Position numbers and translations under genes: made by a program. A DNA stretch of 64,000 nt from Palleronia salina. GTDB lineage: Bacteria; Pseudomonadota; Alphaproteobacteria; Rhodobacterales; Rhodobacteraceae. The notes beneath the pieces are model-generated. The model was not told where the DNA came from and ran no database searches. It worked only from the letters and a program-made list of their open reading frames with translations. Of this stretch, positions 48,789 through 57,122 are shown piece by piece; within the stretch, counting starts at the first letter, position 1, and every line of letters begins with the position of its first letter. The stretch covers positions 19,594 to 83,593 of the forward strand of contig NZ_FQZA01000014.1 of assembly GCF_900141995.1 (NCBI RefSeq), in the 5' to 3' direction.

Positions 48789-50384
48789 ATGAATGGACAG
48801 GATCGCACCCCGACGCGCAGCCTCCGTGTCGCGCCGCAACACCGGTTTTCCCGGCGTGGGGTTCTGCGCACTCTTCTCGCGGCAAGCCTGGCCCCCGGCA
48901 TCGCCCGTGCGCAGGCGGACCCAGACGGTACGACACCGTTCTCTTTCGATATCCTGGCCGAAAAGATGCAGGCCCGCGCCTCGCGCGCCTACCGGCAGCC
49001 CCAGCGCATCGGTGGTGGCGCCGCGTCGCTGGACTACGATGAATATCGCAAGATCCAGTTTCGCGAAGACCGCTCGCGCCTGTCCGGGCCGGACGCGCCC
49101 TTCATCTTGCAGGCCTATCATCCGGGCTGGCTGTTCGATACGCCCGTCCAGTTGCACGAGGTCGTCGATGGGCAGGCCAGGCCGCTGGAGTTCGGGCGCG
49201 AGGATTTCCGTTATCACGGCGAAACGGCCGAGACCATCGGCGACGCCCCCTTTGCCGGCGTCGCGGGCTTCCGGCTGAACGCGCCGCTGAACGACGCCGA
49301 CCGCTTCGACGAGATCCTGTCCTTCCTCGGCGCCAGCTATTTCCGGGCGCTCGGGCGCGGCAATGTCTACGGGCTGAGCGCGCGGGGCCTGGCGATCAAC
49401 ACCGCGCTGGGCGGGGACGAGGAATTCCCCGCCTTCACCGAGTTCTGGATCGAGCGCCCCGCGCCGGGGGACACCGGCGTCACCGTCTTCGCCGCGCTCG
49501 ACAGCCCGTCGGTGGCGGGCGCCTTCCGCTTCGTCCTGACCCCCGGCGACACGACGACCGTCGACGTGGCGCAGCGGCTGTTCTTCCGCGACGAGGTGCA
49601 GCAGCTGGGCGTGGCGCCGCTGACCTCGATGTATCTGTTCGGGCCCAACGATCCGGGCGATTTCCAGGACTTCCGCGGGCGCGTCCACGACAGCGAGGCG
49701 CTGGTCGTCACCTCGCGCGATCATTCCTTCGTGCGGCCGCTGACCAACCCCCACGTGCTGGCCAATTCCTATATCGGCGTGTCCGACCCGATGGCGTTCG
49801 GGCTGGTGCAGCGCAATCGCGACTTCGACGCCTATCTCGACACCGGCGCCGCCTACGAACGGCGCCCGTCGCTGGTGATCGCGCCCGATGGTGACTGGGG
49901 CAGCGGTTTCGTGCGGCTGATCGAAATCCCCACGGACGTGGAAAGCAACGACAACATCGTCGCCTTCTGGGTGCCCCAGACCCCGGTCGCGGCGGGCGAC
50001 AGCCGCAGCTTCGGCTACCGGATGCACTGGGGCATGGATCCATCCGTCCCGGGGCAGGCCGGCGCGCGCGTCCTGCGCAGCCTGACGGGCTTCGGCGGTG
50101 TCGCCGGGCTGCCGGCCGAGACCGAGCGGCGCAAGTTCGTCATCGACTTCGACGCAAGCGACCCGCCCGCCGGCCTGAAGGACGGCGAGCTCGAGGCCGA
50201 TGTCGCCTCGACTGCGGGCGAAATCGCCGAGGTCGTGATCGAACATGTCGAAAACTTGGGCATCTGGCGGCTGGTGATCGAGTTTTCGCCGAGTGACGCG
50301 ACGCTGTCGGAACTAAGGGCGGCGCTTCTGTTTGACGGGCAACGCATCAGTGAGACGTGGCTTTACCAATGGCATTCGACCTGA
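48789..50384 (+). CDS. opgG: Periplasmic glucan biosynthesis protein G
   Basis: 531 residues with a Tat-type signal (FSRRGVLRTLLAASLAPGIARA, twin Arg 22-23) and an OpgG/MdoG body: YDEYRKIQFR, LFDTPVQLHEV, YFRALGRGNVYGLSARGLAI, and EFPAFTEFWIERP. OpgG acts in the periplasm in branching or cyclisation of osmoregulated glucans made by OpgH. Upstream is about 170 bp with no gene. The 3' end overlaps the small opgI-like gene by 16 bp. Confidence 0.95.
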   Translation: MNGQDRTPTRSLRVAPQHRFSRRGVLRTLLAASLAPGIARAQADPDGTTPFSFDILAEKMQARASRAYRQPQRIGGGAASLDYDEYRKIQFREDRSRLSGPDAPFILQAYHPGWLFDTPVQLHEVVDGQARPLEFGREDFRYHGETAETIGDAPFAGVAGFRLNAPLNDADRFDEILSFLGASYFRALGRGNVYGLSARGLAINTALGGDEEFPAFTEFWIERPAPGDTGVTVFAALDSPSVAGAFRFVLTPGDTTTVDVAQRLFFRDEVQQLGVAPLTSMYLFGPNDPGDFQDFRGRVHDSEALVVTSRDHSFVRPLTNPHVLANSYIGVSDPMAFGLVQRNRDFDAYLDTGAAYERRPSLVIAPDGDWGSGFVRLIEIPTDVESNDNIVAFWVPQTPVAAGDSRSFGYRMHWGMDPSVPGQAGARVLRSLTGFGGVAGLPAETERRKFVIDFDASDPPAGLKDGELEADVASTAGEIAEVVIEHVENLGIWRLVIEFSPSDATLSELRAALLFDGQRISETWLYQWHST

Positions 50385-50551
50385 CATCCGACCCCTCCGA
50401 ACCGCGCGCGACCACCATGGCCGCGGACGGCACCCTGCCGCCCGACGCCGCACCGCCGGCGGCGCCCATGCACATGCGCCGCCAGGTGCTCGAAGCGACC
50501 GAGACACGCGCACCGCTCTGGCGCCTGCCGCTGGCGATGCGGCGCGGCTGA
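50369..50551 (+). CDS. opgI: OpgI-like small protein between opgG and opgH
   Basis: 60 residues, hydrophilic, Pro/Ala-rich (MAFDLTSDPSEPRATTMAADG, LPPDAAPPAAPMHMRRQVLE, PLWRLPLAMRRG), no signal or membrane segment. Rhodobacter sphaeroides has an opgI gene in exactly this place (opgGIH). The ATG overlaps the opgG end by 16 bp and the stop is 4 bp before the opgH GTG, so it looks co-translated. The identification rests on position; it could instead be a split-off N-terminus of OpgH. A GTG at 50357 is an alternative start. Confidence 0.55.
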   Translation: MAFDLTSDPSEPRATTMAADGTLPPDAAPPAAPMHMRRQVLEATETRAPLWRLPLAMRRG

Positions 50552-50555
50552 TCCC

Positions 50556-52340
50556 GTGACCGTGATCCCGCCCCCCCGGCCCGACGCCACCCGCCGCGTG
50601 CGCATCGCGGCGCTGACGGGCAGCTTCTGCGTGGCCGCGCTTGCCGCCGGGCTGATGGCGGACCTGTCGCTGGCATCGGGTTTCGGCGGTTGGGACGCGG
50701 CGCGGGTGGCGCTGATCTTCGTGACCACCCTGTGGCTCGCATGGGGGGCCGCGCAGGCCCTTCTGGGCATCCCCGCGGGGCGCGCTCTCCCGGCCCCGAG
50801 CCTGCCCAAGCCCACCGCGCCGACGGTCGTTCTGGTTCCCATCTGCGCCGAGGATGCCCGCGCCGTGGCCGCACGGGTCGCCGCCATGCGGGTTTCGGCC
50901 GCCGAGGCCGGCGTGTCGGTCGATTTCGCGATCCTGTCGGACACCGCTTCGCCCGACCTGCTGCGACGCGAGGCCATGGCGTTCCATCCCCTGATCGCCG
51001 ACCGCGACACGCCCGGTCGCGTGTTCTATCGCCACCGGACCGAGCGTTACGGCCGCAAGGCCGGCAATATCGAGCATTTCGTCCGCCATTCCGGCGGGGC
51101 CTACGACTTCGCCGTCATCCTGGACGCCGACAGCCTGATGGAAGGCGCGACCATTGCGCATCTCGTGTCGCGGATGCAGGCGGCGCCCGACATGGGCCTG
51201 CTTCAGACCTTGCCGAAAGTGGTCGGCGCGCGGTCGATCTTCGGCCGCGCGATGCAGTTCTCGTCGCATTTCTACGCGCCCATCTTCGCCCGGGGCCTGT
51301 CGCGGCTGCAGGGACGCACGGGGCCGTTCTGGGGCCACAACGCCATCGTGCGGATGCAGGCGCTGGCCGATTGCTGCGGCCTGCCCGCGCTCTCGGGCCC
51401 CCCGCCCTTCGGCGGCGAGATCCTGAGCCACGACTATGTCGAGGCCGCGCTGCTGGCGCGCGGCGGCTGGCGGGTCGAGATGGATCCGGCGATCCCCGGC
51501 TCGTTCGAGGAAGGGCCGGACGACCTTCTGGCCTATTCGCGGCGCGACCGGCGCTGGTGCCAGGGGAACCTCCAGCACATGCGCCTTCTGCGTGCGCCGG
51601 GCCTGCGCAGTTGGAGCCGCTTCGTCTTCGCACAGGGCATCCTGTCGTACCTGGTCTCGCTGCTCTGGGCCGGGTTCCTGGTGGCCTCGGTCGCCGCGGC
51701 GGCCACCACGCCGCCGCCCGACTATTTTCCAGCCGCGCACCAGCTTTTCCCCGTCTTCCCCGATGACACGACGCGGCAGATGGTGGCACTCGCCTTGGGC
51801 GTTGGCGGGCTGCTGCTGATCCCGAAGCTGACGATCCTGGTGCAGGCCGTCTGGACGCGGCGCAGCGCGGGCTTCGGCGGTGCGGCACGGTCAACCCTGT
51901 CGGTGGTGGCGGAGACGGCCCTGTCGACAGTGATCGCGCCGCTGCTGCTGGCCTGGCAGCTGCGCGCGGTGCTCGAGGTCTTCGCGGGCCGCGACGGCGG
52001 GTGGCCTGCCACGGACCGCGGCGCAGCGACCGTCGGGTTCCGCGCCGCCTGGGCCGCGACCGGATGGATCGTGGCACTGGGTCTGGCGGTCCTGGCCGGG
52101 GTCTTCTGGCTGTCGCCCGCGCTGACGGCGTGGCTGCTGCCCGTTGCGCTGCCGATGGTGGCGGCACCGCTGGTCGTGGTGGCCACGGGCCGCCCGGCCC
52201 CGCGCGGCATTTTCACCGTCGCCGCCGAGGACGTGTCGCTGCCGCCCGTGGTCGCCGCGTTCCGCGACCGGGTCGGCACCGCCCCGCAGCCCGTGCCGCA
52301 GGATCCCGCCCCGGCCCCGCACCCCGGACGTATCGCGTGA
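50556..52340 (+). CDS. opgH: Glucan biosynthesis glucosyltransferase H
   Basis: 594 residues, GT2 family inner-membrane glucosyltransferase that polymerises glucose from UDP-glucose for periplasmic glucans. Two N-terminal helices are followed by the catalytic domain: VVLVPICAED, the DAD motif in AVILDADSLMEG, SHDYVEAAL and the (Q/R)xxRW motif RRDRRWCQGN; several C-terminal helices follow. GTG start at 50556. It is shorter at the N-terminus than the E. coli enzyme, as usual for Rhodobacterales. The stop overlaps the next gene's GTG. Confidence 0.93.
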   Translation: MTVIPPPRPDATRRVRIAALTGSFCVAALAAGLMADLSLASGFGGWDAARVALIFVTTLWLAWGAAQALLGIPAGRALPAPSLPKPTAPTVVLVPICAEDARAVAARVAAMRVSAAEAGVSVDFAILSDTASPDLLRREAMAFHPLIADRDTPGRVFYRHRTERYGRKAGNIEHFVRHSGGAYDFAVILDADSLMEGATIAHLVSRMQAAPDMGLLQTLPKVVGARSIFGRAMQFSSHFYAPIFARGLSRLQGRTGPFWGHNAIVRMQALADCCGLPALSGPPPFGGEILSHDYVEAALLARGGWRVEMDPAIPGSFEEGPDDLLAYSRRDRRWCQGNLQHMRLLRAPGLRSWSRFVFAQGILSYLVSLLWAGFLVASVAAAATTPPPDYFPAAHQLFPVFPDDTTRQMVALALGVGGLLLIPKLTILVQAVWTRRSAGFGGAARSTLSVVAETALSTVIAPLLLAWQLRAVLEVFAGRDGGWPATDRGAATVGFRAAWAATGWIVALGLAVLAGVFWLSPALTAWLLPVALPMVAAPLVVVATGRPAPRGIFTVAAEDVSLPPVVAAFRDRVGTAPQPVPQDPAPAPHPGRIA

Positions 52341-53191
52341 AGAAGCGGGCCGCCTCCTCGCTGGCGGCCGCGCTACTTTGCCTTGCCGTGCCCAACGCGG
52401 CGCAGGCCGCCTGCGGGCCGGACCCCGACCCCTGCGCGATTCCGGACGGCACCTACCATGTCGAGTTGCCCGAAAGCCCCGCGCCCGGCACGCCTGCACT
52501 GATGATGCTGCACGGCTGGGGCGCCAGCGGCGAGGGCATGCTGCGCGCCCGCAGCATGGTCGATGCGGCGCTGGACCGTGGATACGCGGTCATCGCGCCG
52601 GACGGCATCCCGCGGGCCAACGGGCGCGGGTTGAGCTGGGCCTTCCACCCCGACCGCCCCGGCCCGCGGGACGAGATCGCGTTCCTGCAATCCGTGCGGG
52701 ACGATGCGGCTGACCGCTTCGGCATCGCGCCCGGATCGATCCTGCTGGCGGGCTTCTCGATCGGCGGCTCGATGACCGCTTATGCCGCCTGCGCCGCGCC
52801 CGACGCCTTCACCGGCTACGCGCCGCTGGGCGGGAATTTCTGGCATCCCCTGTCCGATACCTGCGCCGGCCCTGCGGCAATGCTGCATGTCCACGGGTGG
52901 CGCAACGGGACCGTGCCGCTCGAGGGCCGGATCCTGCGGGGCGGCTCCATGGAAGATCCGGACGTGGTCGCGCAGGGCAATGTCTGGGCGGCGATGGAGA
53001 TCTGGCGCGCCACCAACGACTGCCCCGACCTTCAGCCGCGCGCCTTCCCCGAGACCGAAGGCTTCTGGCGACGGGCCTGGGAAGGATGCGCCGCACCTCT
53101 CGAGATCGCGCTGTTCGATGGCGGCCATTCAATCCCGCTCGGGTGGACGGACATGGCGCTCGACTGGTTCGAAGGGCTAGCGGACCGCTGA
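52337..53191 (+). CDS. Secreted alpha/beta hydrolase (PHB-depolymerase/feruloyl-esterase-like)
   Basis: 284 residues with a signal peptide (KRAASSLAAALLCLAVPNAAQA). Esterase fold of the LpqC/poly(3-hydroxybutyrate)-depolymerase type: oxyanion region MMLHGWGASGE, nucleophile in LLAGFSIGGSM (GxSxG) and catalytic His in DGGHSIP. Six cysteines in the mature part could form disulfides. The GTG start overlaps the opgH stop, so it is in the glucan operon; it might modify glucan substituents, but that is conjecture. The 3' end overlaps convergent opgC by 15 bp. Confidence 0.8.
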   Translation: MKKRAASSLAAALLCLAVPNAAQAACGPDPDPCAIPDGTYHVELPESPAPGTPALMMLHGWGASGEGMLRARSMVDAALDRGYAVIAPDGIPRANGRGLSWAFHPDRPGPRDEIAFLQSVRDDAADRFGIAPGSILLAGFSIGGSMTAYAACAAPDAFTGYAPLGGNFWHPLSDTCAGPAAMLHVHGWRNGTVPLEGRILRGGSMEDPDVVAQGNVWAAMEIWRATNDCPDLQPRAFPETEGFWRRAWEGCAAPLEIALFDGGHSIPLGWTDMALDWFEGLADR

Positions 53192-54424
53192 GCCGCCCTT
53201 GTCGCGCGGAACCCGCCAGGGCTGCGATTTTACCCAACCGACGCCGTAGGCCAGCAGGACGATCAGGGCGCAGCCCAGGATATTTGCCAAGGGCACGGTG
53301 ACCGCGTCGCGTCCCGCGATGTCGAGGCCAAAGCCCGTCACCCGCGCCCAGAACATCGAGAACAGGAAGACGGCCAGCGATTGCTGCCCCACCTTGGTGA
53401 TCACCGCCACCAGGCCGCCCCACGCGCGCGCCGCGGCGCCGTCGTCCATGGGTTGCAGGCGCCGACCGCCCGGCCCCACGACCACCCAGGCCAGGTAGGC
53501 CAGCGCCAGGAAATGGACGTAGCGCAGGATGGCGAAGTCGGTCTTGCTGGACAGCCCGTCGCCGCTGACGACCTGACCGCCCAGGTCGATGCTGGAATAG
53601 CGGTAGCCGACCGACGAATAGGGCAGCGCGGCCACCACCACGACAATCGCAAGCGCGATCAGCCAGACCCGCACCGGCGGCGTCGGCAGCCAGCCGCGCA
53701 TGAGCGCGAAGCCCGTGAAGAACACCAACTGCCAGCCGAACGGGTTGAAGAACCATTGCCGGTCCGACCAAGGCTCGGCCGGGAAGGACAGGCCGGACCA
53801 ACCTGCGGCCTCCCACCACGTGCCCTGCGCGCCCAGCCAGACCGCGACCACGGCCACCGCGACGGCCGCGGGATGCACCCGCGCCAGCGCCATCACCCCC
53901 GGGATCATCACGAGGATCACCATGTACATGGGCAGGATGTCGAAATAGTTCGGCACGTAGGTCAGCGTCATCAGCCCCACCAGCAGCGGCCCGGGCTCCT
54001 CCATGAACCGCCAAAGGTTCAGGGTGCCGATATACTCCTTGTCGAAACCGCCCCAGTGGTCGACCGCCGCGAGGAACGTGGCGCAGGCCACGAACAGGCC
54101 GATATGCGCCCAGTAGACCTGCCAGACGCGGAAGCCCACGCGCACCGCGCCCAGCGCCCAGCCCGCCCGGTCGAACACCGCGCCGAAGGCGATGGCCGAC
54201 GCCATCCCCGAGCAGAAGACGAAGATCTCGGTCGCGTCGGAAAAGCCCCAGCGCGCGGGGATCCACGACGAGAAGGCGTTCCCCGGCGTGTGGGCGATGA
54301 AGATGATGAACATCGCGATGCCGCGATAGAAATCCAGCCGCGGGTCGCGGGTGCGCGCGGCGGGTTGCGCCACGCCCGCGCCATGCAGGCGGCGGCCGGT
54401 CAGGGCATCTACTGTCACGCTCAT
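53177..54424 (-). CDS. opgC: OpgC family membrane succinyl/acyltransferase
   Basis: 415 residues with about ten membrane helices. The N-terminus LDFYRGIAMFIIFIAHTPGN and the following SDATEIFVFCSGMASAIAFG are the OpgC signature. OpgC adds succinyl groups to osmoregulated periplasmic glucans in Rhodobacter. It is convergent with the opgGIH-esterase unit rather than part of it, and its start overlaps the stop of the TTC38-like gene (ATGA). Confidence 0.92.
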   Translation of the reverse strand: MSVTVDALTGRRLHGAGVAQPAARTRDPRLDFYRGIAMFIIFIAHTPGNAFSSWIPARWGFSDATEIFVFCSGMASAIAFGAVFDRAGWALGAVRVGFRVWQVYWAHIGLFVACATFLAAVDHWGGFDKEYIGTLNLWRFMEEPGPLLVGLMTLTYVPNYFDILPMYMVILVMIPGVMALARVHPAAVAVAVVAVWLGAQGTWWEAAGWSGLSFPAEPWSDRQWFFNPFGWQLVFFTGFALMRGWLPTPPVRVWLIALAIVVVVAALPYSSVGYRYSSIDLGGQVVSGDGLSSKTDFAILRYVHFLALAYLAWVVVGPGGRRLQPMDDGAAARAWGGLVAVITKVGQQSLAVFLFSMFWARVTGFGLDIAGRDAVTVPLANILGCALIVLLAYGVGWVKSQPWRVPRDKGGSAVR

Positions 54425-55809
54425 CTGGTGGCGCCGATCCTTTTTGCCGCCAGGGTGGTCTGCGCTGCGCCGCGCGCGGTGGCGATCAACTCACGCCGGG
54501 CGATGGCAAAGCCGTCGTCGCGCCCCGCGCGCCGGGCGCGGCGGTCTTCGAGGATCGACTCGGCCTCGACCACATAGCCCGCGCGCAGGCCGCAGTCGAT
54601 GCAGAGCCTTTCGAACACATCGCGCTGGGCGTGGCTGCCGCCGGCCTGCTGCATCTGGCCGCGCGCGGCGGCGAGGTTCAGGAAGGCGGTGCCGTAATCC
54701 CCGGCGCCGAAGGCCTCGAGCCCGCGCGCCGCCGACAGGCCGGGCCGCGCCATGCGGCGTGCCACGTCGTCGCCGCCCTGCCGTGCCTGCGCCTCCATCC
54801 GGCGCAGCATCGCATGGGCCGGAGCCTGCCGCCCGTCGCTCACCAGCGCCATGAGGTAATGCAGGTCGGCGAAGATCAGGCAGCCATCCTCGCAGCGGGC
54901 CTGCGACAGCTCGGCCAGCTCGGACCAGCGCCCGCCCACGTCGACGCCTTCAAGCTCCAGCCGCAACAGCAGCGACGCGGCGTTCGAGATGTCGCGGTAG
55001 TCGTCGGTCCGCTGGGACCTGATCTGGTGATCGTAGAGCGACAGGACCGCGTCAATGCGGCCCACGTCCAGCAGCAGCAACGCCTTGTGCCACCACACGT
55101 GGAAACGAAAATTGTTGCAGTGGGCCCAGGCATCCTCGCGCCCGTCCAGCCAGTGCAACCCGTCATTGGACCGCCCGGTCATGTCGTGCACGTGGGTCAC
55201 CGCGTGCAGCCCCCAGGCATCGTCCCGCGTATGCTCGAGCGCGGCGGTGCCCGACCGCTCGGCCGCCGCGTAGTCGCCGGTCTCTTCCAGCGCGAAGGCG
55301 CGGCAGCCCAGGAAATAGCCGTGGGCCGCATGGTCTGCGCCATAGGCCGGCGCGAGGTTTTCCAGCGCGGTCCGCATGCCCCGCGCGTCACCGAGCACGA
55401 AGCGCAGCGCGTGGTCCAGCTTCATGGCCAGGGCATCCCCGGGCGCGTGGCGCAAATGGCGGGTGAGAATATCGGCGGCTTCGACCATCCGGCCCGAAAG
55501 ACACGCGACGAGCGTGGCGATCAGCGCGGCGGTGCGCGGGTCGGGCGTGCCCCCCTCCCGCGCCAGCCGTTGGGCCGTATCCCGCGCCAGCCGCGCCTGT
55601 TCCATCATCTCGCGCCGGCCCAGCAATGCCAGGAACAGGCCCTTGGTCGCGTGCCCCAGCGCGAAATCCGGCGCGGCGGCCAGGCAGTCGGCCAGCCGGT
55701 CGGCCGTGGCGGCGCCATGGGCCATGAACCCGCGCAGCGCGTCGTTCCAGGCGTCCAGCGCTCGCTCGTCTGGAAGATCCACGTCCTGTCCGAACAGATC
55801 CTGTCGCAT
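54421..55809 (-). CDS. TPR-fold protein, TTC38-like
   Basis: 462 residues of helical repeats resembling tetratricopeptide repeat protein 38: ALDAWNDALRGFMAHGAATADRL, FALGHATKGLFLALLGR, AWGLHAVTHVHDMTGRSNDG and HVWWHKALLLLD. The cytoplasmic family is conserved from bacteria to animals without known function. ATG 55809 is chosen; the frame is open 16 codons upstream. It is coupled to opgC by a 4-bp overlap, so a link to envelope glucan modification is possible but unproven. Confidence 0.82.
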   Translation of the reverse strand: MRQDLFGQDVDLPDERALDAWNDALRGFMAHGAATADRLADCLAAAPDFALGHATKGLFLALLGRREMMEQARLARDTAQRLAREGGTPDPRTAALIATLVACLSGRMVEAADILTRHLRHAPGDALAMKLDHALRFVLGDARGMRTALENLAPAYGADHAAHGYFLGCRAFALEETGDYAAAERSGTAALEHTRDDAWGLHAVTHVHDMTGRSNDGLHWLDGREDAWAHCNNFRFHVWWHKALLLLDVGRIDAVLSLYDHQIRSQRTDDYRDISNAASLLLRLELEGVDVGGRWSELAELSQARCEDGCLIFADLHYLMALVSDGRQAPAHAMLRRMEAQARQGGDDVARRMARPGLSAARGLEAFGAGDYGTAFLNLAAARGQMQQAGGSHAQRDVFERLCIDCGLRAGYVVEAESILEDRRARRAGRDDGFAIARRELIATARGAAQTTLAAKRIGATR

Positions 55810-55937
55810 GGCCGGCCCTTTCGCTTGGCAGCGCCGATCGGGTGGCGCCACGCCCAATCAAACGCAGGAACGCGCCGTTGGCTGCGTCATTTCGCCGGTG
55901 TGACGGGGTTGTGAGCCGCCGTGACGCGAAATTCCGC

Positions 55938-57122
55938 TCAACCGCCCAGTATTTCGTCGGTATCCGCCCCGAGCCGCGGCGGCGGTCGGCGGTAAGTCAC
56001 CGGCGTCGCCGACATTTTCAGCGGGTTTCCGATCAGCCGGACCTGTCCCGGCGCGGTGGCGGGGTGCGCCATCTCGACCGTCATGCCCCGCGCCTGCGCC
56101 TGGTCCGAACCGAACGCCGCGGCAAGGTCCTGCACCGGGCCGACGGTGACGCCGATCTCCTCCATCCCCGCGATCACCTCGGCCGTGGCCCGCCCCTTCA
56201 GGGCCGGCACGAGCACCGCGTCCAGTGCGTCGCGGTTCTCCAGCCGCGCGGGATTGGTGGCGAACCGCGGATCGGCCGGCAAGTCACCATGCCCCAGCCA
56301 CCCTGTGAAACGCGCGAACTGTGCGTCGTTGCCCACCGCGACGATCACGTGACCATCCGCGGTCTCATAGACGCCGTAGGGCATGATGTTGGGGTGCGCG
56401 TTTCCACGCCGCTTGGGCACTTCGCCCGAGGTCAGGAAATTGACGCCCTCGTTGATGGTCCACGCCATCTGGCTGTCGACCAGCGACAGGTCGATGCGCT
56501 GGCCCTGGCCGGTGCGGTCGCGATGGCGCAGCGCCGCGAGGATGCCGACGCAGGCGTACATCCCGCACATCACGTCGGTGATGCCGACGCCGACCTTCAT
56601 CGGCGGACCGTCGGGCGCCCCGGTCAGCGACATCATCCCGCCATAGCCCTGCGCCATGATATCGTAGCCGGGCTTGTCGCGGTTTGGTCCGGTCTGCCCG
56701 AACCCGGTGACCGAGCAATAGACCAGCCCCGGATGCGCGGCGCAGAGCGTGTCGGCATCCAGACCGTAGCGCGCGAGGCCGCCGGGCCGGAAATTCTCGA
56801 CCACCACGTCCGCCCGCGCGGCCAGATCGCGGACCCGCGCCTGATCCTCGGGGCTGCGCAGGTCGGCAATCACCGAGTACTTGTTGCGGTTGGCGCACAT
56901 GAAATAGGCCGAAAGGTCGCTGTCCCCGCCGTCCCGCGGCGCCACGTAGGGCGGCCCCCAGGCGCGGGTATCGTCACCGCCCGCCGGGTTCTCGATCTTG
57001 ATGACCTTGGCCCCAAGGTCCCCCAGGAGCTGCGTGCAGGTCGGCCCCGCCAGGATCCGCGTCAGGTCGAGCACCGTCACACCCTCGAGCGCGCCCGGCA
57101 TGGGGTCAGATGCGTCCGTCAT
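55938..57122 (-). CDS. CaiB/BaiF class III CoA transferase
   Basis: 394 residues. N-terminal VTVLDLTRILAGPTCTQLLGDLGAKVIKIE, then the catalytic Asp in KPGYDIMAQGYGG, and GVGITDVMCGMYA are typical of formyl-CoA/carnitine-type CoA transferases. Donor and acceptor acids cannot be assigned. Its start overlaps the 3' end of the ThDP enzyme gene by 17 bp, so the two are an operon and probably act in one pathway. Confidence 0.92.
   Translation of the reverse strand: MTDASDPMPGALEGVTVLDLTRILAGPTCTQLLGDLGAKVIKIENPAGGDDTRAWGPPYVAPRDGGDSDLSAYFMCANRNKYSVIADLRSPEDQARVRDLAARADVVVENFRPGGLARYGLDADTLCAAHPGLVYCSVTGFGQTGPNRDKPGYDIMAQGYGGMMSLTGAPDGPPMKVGVGITDVMCGMYACVGILAALRHRDRTGQGQRIDLSLVDSQMAWTINEGVNFLTSGEVPKRRGNAHPNIMPYGVYETADGHVIVAVGNDAQFARFTGWLGHGDLPADPRFATNPARLENRDALDAVLVPALKGRATAEVIAGMEEIGVTVGPVQDLAAAFGSDQAQARGMTVEMAHPATAPGQVRLIGNPLKMSATPVTYRRPPPRLGADTDEILGG

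Noticed and set aside
50551..50556. Frameshift splitting opgH
   Set aside because: The upstream 60-codon frame has its own start and stop and matches the position of opgI in R. sphaeroides, so a separate gene is the simpler reading; left open as a refuting test.
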